This document shows positions 6,828-10,825 of a DNA stretch of 10,825 nucleotides, piece after piece (within the stretch, counting starts at the first letter, position 1; each line of letters starts with the position of its first letter). Location: assembly GCA_020025415.1 (NCBI GenBank), contig JAHHSB010000032.1, positions 1-10,825 of the forward strand. The letters are read 5' to 3'. The position numbers and the translations under genes were made by a program. Source of the stretch: Oscillibacter sp. GTDB lineage: Bacteria > Bacillota > Clostridia > Oscillospirales > Oscillospiraceae. Under the pieces are notes generated by a model. It was given only the letters and a program-made list of their open reading frames with translations, had not been told where the DNA came from and made no database searches.

Positions 6828-7982
6828 ATGGAAAAGCTGCGAATTATGAGCGTGTTCGGCACCCGGCCCGAGGCTATTAAAATGGCGCCTTTGGTGCGGG
6901 AGCTGGCCTCCCGGCCGGAGGTGGAAAGCCTTTGCTGCGTGACCGCTCAGCACCGCCAGATGCTGGACTCTGTGCTGGAGGTTTTTGACCTGAAGCCGGA
7001 CTGGGACCTGGACATTATGACCCCCCGACAGACCTTGTCCACCATTACCAGCAAGTGCCTCACCGGAATGGACGAGGCTATCGATACCCTCAAGCCGGAT
7101 ATGATCCTGGTGCATGGAGATACCTCCACCACCTTTGCCGGCGCCCTGTCCGCCTTTTACCATCAGGTTCCGGTGGGACATGTGGAGGCCGGCCTGCGAA
7201 CCTATGATAAGTATTCTCCCTTTCCAGAGGAGATGAACCGCAAGCTGGTTTCCGCCATTGCGGATCTGTATTTCTGCCCCACGATGAACAACAAGAAGAA
7301 TCTCCTGAAAGAGGGGATCACCCAGGAACTTTTCGTCACCGGCAACACGGTGATCGATGCCCTGAAGACGACGGTGCGGCCGGATTACCATTTTGAGACC
7401 GAGGAGCTCAACCATCTTCCCTACGGGGAGAAAAAGATCCTGCTGGTTACCTGCCACCGGCGGGAAAATTACGGCGAGCCCATGAAGAACATCATGCTGG
7501 CCCTCCGGGACATTGCCCTGGCCCACGAGGATGTGGAGCTGGTGTATCCCGTGCATCTGAGTCCCGTTGTGCGGGAGGCAGTAGACAGCTATCTTCGGGG
7601 AACGCCCCGGGTGCATCTGATCGACCCGCTGCCCGCCGACGAGATGCATAATCTCATGGCCCGCAGCTATCTGGTGCTGACCGATTCCGGCGGATTGCAG
7701 GAGGAGGCACCCGCCCTGGGCAAGCCGGTGCTGGTGATGCGCAAAGAGACGGAGCGGCCGGAGGCCGTGGCTGCCGGCACCGTCAAGCTGGCGGGTGTGG
7801 ATCGGCAGACTATCGCCGCCATGGTCGGGGAACTGATCGACTCTCCGGAAGCCTATGGCCAGATGGCCCATGCGGTGAACCCCTATGGAGACGGCGAGGC
7901 CTGCCGCCGGATTGCCGATGCGATTTTGTGGCATTTTGGGCGGCTGGAGGAGCGGCCTGGCGACTATCAGCCCGCTGGGTAA
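6828..7982 (+). CDS. wecB: UDP-N-acetylglucosamine 2-epimerase, non-hydrolysing (WecB/MnaA)
   Basis: This cytoplasmic enzyme interconverts UDP-GlcNAc and UDP-ManNAc. The 384-residue product matches the family length and carries its signatures: FGTRPEAIKMAP (10-21), VHGDTSTT (95-102), HVEAGLRT (118-125), FPEEMNR (132-138), VTCHRREN (207-214, with catalytic-type H210), LTDSGGLQEEAP (284-295), ETERPEA (307-313) and NPYGDG (351-356). D98, E120 and E134/E135 match the acidic residues known to matter in E. coli WecB. The ATG abuts the tagO TAA with no gap, and GGGGAGGAG (6816-6824) lies within the end of tagO, so the two are surely co-expressed. ManNAc is the second sugar of the teichoic-acid linkage unit and a component of the wall polymers that SLH proteins bind. 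The Bacillus name is mnaA. Confidence 0.97.
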   Translation: MEKLRIMSVFGTRPEAIKMAPLVRELASRPEVESLCCVTAQHRQMLDSVLEVFDLKPDWDLDIMTPRQTLSTITSKCLTGMDEAIDTLKPDMILVHGDTSTTFAGALSAFYHQVPVGHVEAGLRTYDKYSPFPEEMNRKLVSAIADLYFCPTMNNKKNLLKEGITQELFVTGNTVIDALKTTVRPDYHFETEELNHLPYGEKKILLVTCHRRENYGEPMKNIMLALRDIALAHEDVELVYPVHLSPVVREAVDSYLRGTPRVHLIDPLPADEMHNLMARSYLVLTDSGGLQEEAPALGKPVLVMRKETERPEAVAAGTVKLAGVDRQTIAAMVGELIDSPEAYGQMAHAVNPYGDGEACRRIADAILWHFGRLEERPGDYQPAG

Positions 7983-8014
7983 ACGATCCGCCGTTGTTGG
8001 GGGAGGGAGGATAT

Positions 8015-8767
8015 GTGAAAAAGCCTTTGAATAAAACCGCAGCCAGCTTTGCTGTTTTGGCCCTGCTGGTGGTGGTTCTGCTTTTGAGCAACAGCCTGCG
8101 CCAGTCGCCCAGGGTGGTCCTCCCGGATGCGGATGCCGGAGCGGAAGATCCCTTTGGTTCCTCGTCGGGGGCAACGGACGGCATACAGGAGATCCAGATC
8201 GCGCCTGACACCGTTCAGGCTGCCATTGCGACCATCCAGCGCCCGGACAACTACGCCCGGGCCATCATGACGGAGACTCTCTGGGGAGAAGATGACAGCT
8301 CTACCTGGGAGATCAGCACGGCTGTCAGCGGGGAGTGGGTGCGTACTGACGCCAGCCTGCCCAACGACCGTGTGCGCCATGCCATCACCAACGGCGAGAC
8401 CACCTATGTCTGGTACGATTCCGAAAAACGGGTATACTCCGGCCCGGCGGGAGAGATTAGCGGTGATGACGAGCAGCATATTCCCACCTATGAGGATATC
8501 CTGGAGCTGCCGGTGGAGTCCATTGCCCAGGCGGACTACCGGACGTTTTCGGATGTGGACTGCATTTATGTAGAAACTGCAGAAGATGAGCTGGGCTATG
8601 TTCAGCGCTATTGGGTCAGTGTGGAGCTGGGTTTGCTGGTGGGCAGCGAGACGCTGCAAAACGGGGAGACCGTTTATCGCATGGCCTCTATGACCGTTGA
8701 CAGCACGCTGCCTGAGACAGCGGATTTTACGCTCCCGGACGGCACGGTGCTCCACACCCCGGATTGA
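8015..8767 (+). CDS. Membrane-anchored extracytoplasmic protein, possible LolA/RseB-like fold
   Basis: The product is 250 residues. Residues 1-9 are basic, 10-27 are one hydrophobic segment (signal anchor, no lipobox), and 30-58 form a low-complexity Asp/Gly/Ser linker. The rest looks like a beta-rich soluble domain outside the membrane. GEWVRTD (106-112), AITNGETTYVWYD (123-135), YWVSVELGLLVGSE (199-212) and ADFTLPDG (236-243) follow the order of elements in LolA/RseB-type proteins: substrate R, vi-nG-y-Y, W-D--tgL-l, F-lP-G. That match is by pattern only, so no function is claimed. The start is GTG 8015, because GGGAGGGAGG (8001-8010) lies just before it and it opens with a normal signal-anchor. 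The longer frame from 7928 overlaps wecB and adds a non-signal-like segment. It starts 32 bases after wecB and is followed by a strong terminator, so it is the last gene of the trpS block. Confidence 0.8.
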   Translation: MKKPLNKTAASFAVLALLVVVLLLSNSLRQSPRVVLPDADAGAEDPFGSSSGATDGIQEIQIAPDTVQAAIATIQRPDNYARAIMTETLWGEDDSSTWEISTAVSGEWVRTDASLPNDRVRHAITNGETTYVWYDSEKRVYSGPAGEISGDDEQHIPTYEDILELPVESIAQADYRTFSDVDCIYVETAEDELGYVQRYWVSVELGLLVGSETLQNGETVYRMASMTVDSTLPETADFTLPDGTVLHTPD

Positions 8768-8773
8768 CACGGT

Positions 8774-8813
8774 AAAAAGAAGGAAAGCGGGAACCCGCTT
8801 TCCTTCTTTTTTT
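8774..8813 (+). terminator. Intrinsic terminator ending the trpS-tagO-wecB block
   Basis: A perfect 17-bp stem (8774-8790 with 8795-8811) has a GAAC loop. The GC-rich upper part is AGGAAAGCGGG, and T7 runs from 8807 to 8813. It lies 6 bases past the stop of the membrane-anchored protein gene. The A5 on its left arm means it could also act on minus-strand transcripts. Confidence 0.92.
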
Positions 8814-8833
8814 ATGGTTGGAAAATGCACCGG

Positions 8834-8850
8834 CCAGCCCGTCGGGCTGG
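8834..8850. repeat. Short GC-rich hairpin in the lipoprotein-gene leader region
   Basis: CCAGCCC (8834-8840) and GGGCTGG (8844-8850) form a perfect 7-bp stem with a GTC loop. No T-tract follows on either strand, so it is not a normal terminator. It sits between two copies of an ATGGTT/AACCAT sequence and may be part of a larger fold. Confidence 0.5.
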
Positions 8851-8851
8851 G

Positions 8852-8888
8852 AACCATTTACAGGAAGCTCCGTCTAAATGGTTAAAAT
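8852..8888 (+). promoter_or_regulatory. Inverted repeat overlapping a candidate promoter of the lipoprotein gene
   Basis: AACCATTTA (8852-8860) and TAAATGGTT (8875-8883) form a perfect 9-bp inverted repeat with a 14-base interval. TTTACA (8857-8862) could be a -35, and TAAAAT (8883-8888) a -10, but their spacing is 20 bases. That is too long for ordinary sigma-A promoters and within the range known for MerR-type activated promoters. TGGT and ACCA also flank the TAAAAT symmetrically (8879-8882, 8889-8892). A regulated promoter or an RNA stem are both possible. Confidence 0.4.
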
Positions 8889-8908
8889 ACCAATAAAGGG
8901 AGGAAGGC

Positions 8909-9784
8909 ATGAAAAGAAAGCTTTGGGCGCTGGCTATGGCTGGCGTGCTTTTGCTGAGCGGCTGTGACCAGACAGGCGGCGGCACCGACTTTGCTGACCC
9001 CGGCAATACAAGCGGCGTCAAGGGCAGCGCTGCCCAGGGCGGCGTGCTGTCGCTGCGGATCGTGGACGGGGCGGAAACAGGAGAACTGGTCTTGGCGGGG
9101 GAGGAGGCAGCCGCCGTCTATACCCTCAGCGTGGGAGAGATTCCGGTCTATCTGGATGGGGACCTGTCCGGTGCCTCTGCGCTGGAGGACGGCATGATGG
9201 CGGATATTGCCTATGACGGCGGCATCATGGAGAGCTATCCCGGCGGCTTCGGGGTGGTCCGTTCCATCTCCGTTTACAGTCGGGGAACGGAACACAATCC
9301 AGGCGGGAGTCTATATGATCTGTGCGGGCTTTATCTGCAGGTACTCGAGGACCTGTGGCAGGAGGACGACGGTCTCAACGGAGGGGCGGAATACGTCAGT
9401 GTGGATCTGTCCCGGGCACCCGGCGATCTCACCCGGGGAGAGCAGGAGGCCATTACCTGGATCTTTGCCGGGAAGCATGATATACAGGGATTATCCTTAA
9501 CACAGCAAGAGCTGGCGGAGCAGGGATATTTGACGGAAGTGGATCTTTCAGAGGACAATGCCGGAGAAAAGCCGAAGCTGTATCAGTGGGAAAACGGCGT
9601 GCTATTCACTATTACTCTAGATGAATCCCGAGAAGGGGAGGTCTACTCCCTGCCCACGGTCTGTTTTGATGCGCAGAAGTGGCGCTCGCCGGTGGGAGCC
9701 TATTATTTCTCCGGTTGCCAGGCTCTCTGGCCGGAGATGGGCAGCTGGGGTGGGTACACTGTGGAATCGGAGGCCATTTCCTGA
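8909..9784 (+). CDS. Lipoprotein of unknown function, two-part exported protein
   Basis: The product is 291 residues. It begins MKRKLWALAMAG, then LLLSGC; C19 is a lipobox cysteine, so it should be a membrane-anchored lipoprotein. A Gly-rich linker (22-45) leads to a domain at about 46-122 containing LEDGMMADIAYDGGIMESYPG (92-112). The order of elements there (leeG--v-i-ydG-i-esyP) resembles DUF3221-like OB-fold domains of Firmicutes, a weak call. A second domain (135-291) has helices around 138-152 and 176-206, then NGVLFTI (229-235), FDAQKWRSPVGAYYF (253-267) and a C-terminal EAIS. I recall similar C-terminal patterns in clostridial hypothetical proteins but no function. The start is ATG 8909 with GGGAGG (8898-8903) 5 bases upstream. 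It is probably a single-gene unit, with a terminator before it and a hairpin after it. Confidence 0.85.
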   Translation: MKRKLWALAMAGVLLLSGCDQTGGGTDFADPGNTSGVKGSAAQGGVLSLRIVDGAETGELVLAGEEAAAVYTLSVGEIPVYLDGDLSGASALEDGMMADIAYDGGIMESYPGGFGVVRSISVYSRGTEHNPGGSLYDLCGLYLQVLEDLWQEDDGLNGGAEYVSVDLSRAPGDLTRGEQEAITWIFAGKHDIQGLSLTQQELAEQGYLTEVDLSEDNAGEKPKLYQWENGVLFTITLDESREGEVYSLPTVCFDAQKWRSPVGAYYFSGCQALWPEMGSWGGYTVESEAIS

Positions 9785-9820
9785 AAAAACGGGCCACTAA
9801 ATCCTTCTGAAAACAGTCAA

Positions 9821-9859
9821 AGGAAGGCCCGCCGCTCTTTTCGAGCGGCGGGCCTTCCT
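9821..9859. terminator. 17-bp GC-rich hairpin between convergent genes, probable terminator
   Basis: AGGAAGGCCCGCCGCTC (9821-9837) pairs perfectly with 9843-9859 across a TTTTC loop. It lies between the lipoprotein stop (9784) and the stop of the minus-strand gene (9885-9883). No T-tract follows on the plus strand. The minus strand continues TTGACTGTTTTC, a weak tract. It therefore probably serves the minus-strand pair, or acts as a transcript-end stabiliser for either gene. Confidence 0.6.
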
Positions 9860-9882
9860 GATACCGGGGCAGCTGCCGGGTC

Positions 9883-10347
9883 TTAAAGGATCAGCAGCAG
9901 CCCCAGGGCGATGAGCAGTTCTTCATCGGTATCCTCCTGAAGCAGAAAGAAGATTAGCACCAACAGCAGCAGATCTCCGGTGTCCACATGCTCCAGGTGG
10001 AAACGGTCCAGCAGCTTGCGCAGGGTGCGCCGGATGCCCTCCCCCTCTTCCTGGTGAAAAAAGGAGAAGGGCTTGCGGTCATTCCGGTTGTCACAGTGAG
10101 GTGTGTTGTCCTGCCGGAAATCGCCGCCGTTCTGATGGGAATTCTGCTGAGAATTTTCCCGGGAAGGCTGGTACTGCCGGGAGGATTCCCGCTGGTCCGA
10201 TTGACAGCCCCCGCTTTGCCGTCCGTCATTGCACCGGTTGCCCTGCGGAGAAGCGCCGTTTCGCTGCCCATTATTTTGCCGGGAAGAGGCGTCTTCCGGG
10301 ATCCGGGTATAGACCCCATTGTCGTTGCGGATATACCGGTTATACAT
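9883..10347 (-). CDS. Small protein with Gln/Asn/Arg-rich linker and C-terminal hydrophobic hairpin, function unknown
   Basis: The product is 154 residues and not recognised as a named family. Residues 1-19 (MYNRYIRNDNGVYTRIPED) form a tyrosine-rich head. Residues 20-92 are low complexity, rich in Q, N, R, S and G and surely disordered. Residues 93-120 are a basic/charged helix-like stretch. The end, DTGDLLLLVLIFFLL (122-136) then QEDTDEELL and IALGLLLIL, gives two short hydrophobic segments around an acidic turn. I recall a similar DTGDLLLL-type ending in clostridial hypothetical proteins, without a function. ATG 10347 is preferred over ATG 10353, because the only purine-rich site (GGGGGG, 10359-10354) is 6 bases before the former and touches the latter. 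The start lies inside the end of the upstream gene (8-base overlap), so the two are co-translated. Two Cys (39, 48) and CD (85-86) lie in the linker. Confidence 0.78.
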   Translation of the reverse strand: MYNRYIRNDNGVYTRIPEDASSRQNNGQRNGASPQGNRCNDGRQSGGCQSDQRESSRQYQPSRENSQQNSHQNGGDFRQDNTPHCDNRNDRKPFSFFHQEEGEGIRRTLRKLLDRFHLEHVDTGDLLLLVLIFFLLQEDTDEELLIALGLLLIL

Positions 10348-10798
10348 GGCCATCCCCCCAAACCGCCAGAAATTTTTTCCCGATCTGGACCAGCCGGGCC
10401 AGCTGCAGCGCTCGCTCTACCTTCTCCTGGCGCGCCGGCTTCAGATAGGGGCGCAGGGCGTAGAGCAGCTGCCGAGCATTGGTGTTGTCCTGACTGCCCA
10501 GCTCCTGGATCAGGGGCAGGAATTTCATCACCATGCCCGGATCCAGGCCGCCCAGCAGGGAAGACAGGGCGTCCATGCCGCCCCCGCCGTTTCCGCCGGC
10601 TGACCGGGAGAAAGCGGGGGGACCACCCGCGCTGCTGCCGGAATCTCCTGTGAAGGCGGGGCTGGCCCTGTTGTCGGAAGCAGTCGCCCCCGCCTCGTCC
10701 TCTCCCGACAGGGACTGGGCCAGCTTCATGATCTGCGCCATGCTGTCCGGGTTTGACAGCAGGGAGTTGAGTTTTTCATCAAATTCTGACACGCGCAC
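10340..10798 (-). CDS. Hypothetical protein with two helical ends joined by a Gly/Ser/Ala linker
   Basis: The product is 152 residues from GTG 10798. A helical head, FDEKLNSLLSNPDSMAQIMK (6-25), ends at SLSG. A disordered Ala/Gly/Ser/Pro linker (31-74) includes a GGNGGGG run. A helical C-terminal part follows: LLGGLDPGMVMKFLPLIQEL (81-100), then ARQLLYALRPYLK (108-120) and the basic QEKVERALQLARLVQIGKKFL (124-144). There is no signal peptide or membrane segment, so it is probably cytoplasmic. GTG 10798 was chosen because AAAGGA lies 5 bases upstream. TTG 10816 and GTG 10792 are also in frame, so the start is uncertain by a few codons. Its stop overlaps the start of the next gene by 8 bases. 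Promoter and upstream neighbours are outside the window. I recognise no function; the LSNPDSMAQIM-type head seems familiar from clostridial hypothetical proteins. Confidence 0.78.
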   Translation of the reverse strand: MRVSEFDEKLNSLLSNPDSMAQIMKLAQSLSGEDEAGATASDNRASPAFTGDSGSSAGGPPAFSRSAGGNGGGGMDALSSLLGGLDPGMVMKFLPLIQELGSQDNTNARQLLYALRPYLKPARQEKVERALQLARLVQIGKKFLAVWGDGHV

Positions 10799-10825
10799 AG
10801 CCGTCCTTTCCTTCAAGAATTCCGC

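Noticed and set aside
7928..8014. Earlier ATG start for the membrane-anchored protein inside wecB
   Set aside because: The added segment is not signal-like, while GTG 8015 has GGGAGGGAGG just upstream and opens a proper signal anchor.
6030..8174. 714-codon open frame on the minus strand across tagO and wecB
   Set aside because: It is fully antisense to two unmistakable enzymes. Its product is His/Gln/Gly-rich with no domain, the usual result of GC-rich third positions removing stops on the opposite strand.
8814..8908. Known riboswitch class in the lipoprotein leader
   Set aside because: I compared the pattern with c-di-GMP type I as remembered; conserved cores are not present. Kept only as an unassigned repeat structure.
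1..10825. Mobile elements, CRISPR arrays, tRNA or rRNA genes
   Set aside because: No transposase or integrase, no spaced direct repeats, no cloverleaf and no rRNA-like stretch was seen; base composition looks uniform across the window.

Overview
The window reads as a chromosomal segment of a GC-rich, low-branching Firmicute, most likely a gut Clostridium-class organism of the Oscillospiraceae type. The grounds are a SpoIIM-family sporulation protein, an S-layer-homology (SLH) surface protein, a TagO-type wall-glycan transferase, AGGAGG-type ribosome binding sites, sigma-A-like promoters and strong G/C preference at third codon positions. The taxonomic call is inference from gene content. No tRNA, rRNA, CRISPR array, insertion sequence or phage gene was found, and coding density is high: no gene-free stretch exceeds 300 bases.

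Layout. Bases 1-1120 (+) hold a secreted SLH protein missing only its start codon at the window edge. It converges on a three-gene minus-strand block, gltX -> spoIIM-like -> asnA (4357 down to 1180), and both share a bidirectional terminator at 1129-1160. gltX has a near-consensus promoter (TTGACA-17-GATAAT). The spoIIM-like start overlaps the gltX stop in an ATGA, with no Shine-Dalgarno of its own. Diverging from gltX is a plus-strand block, trpS -> tagO -> wecB/mnaA -> a membrane-anchored protein with a possible LolA/RseB-like fold (4595-8767). It has its own promoter (TTGCAC-17-TAAGAT with an extended -10) and ends at a strong hairpin terminator (8774-8813). A lipoprotein gene of unknown function follows at 8909-9784, behind a leader with inverted repeats. 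It converges on two overlapping minus-strand genes of unknown function (10798 down to 9883), separated from it by a 17-bp hairpin.

How the genes fit together. Two aminoacyl-tRNA synthetases and an asparagine synthetase make up the translation and amino-acid part. TagO and WecB make undecaprenyl-linked GlcNAc and UDP-ManNAc, the first two inputs for linkage units of wall teichoic acid or related secondary wall polysaccharides, which are the kind of polymer SLH domains bind. Cell-surface themes therefore recur (SLH protein, TagO/WecB, membrane-anchored protein, lipoprotein, SpoIIM). Most of the window is ordinary housekeeping. The parts that deserve attention are the fusion of housekeeping synthetase expression to envelope genes in both directions, the overlapping pair of unrecognised genes at the right end, and the repeat-rich leader before the lipoprotein.
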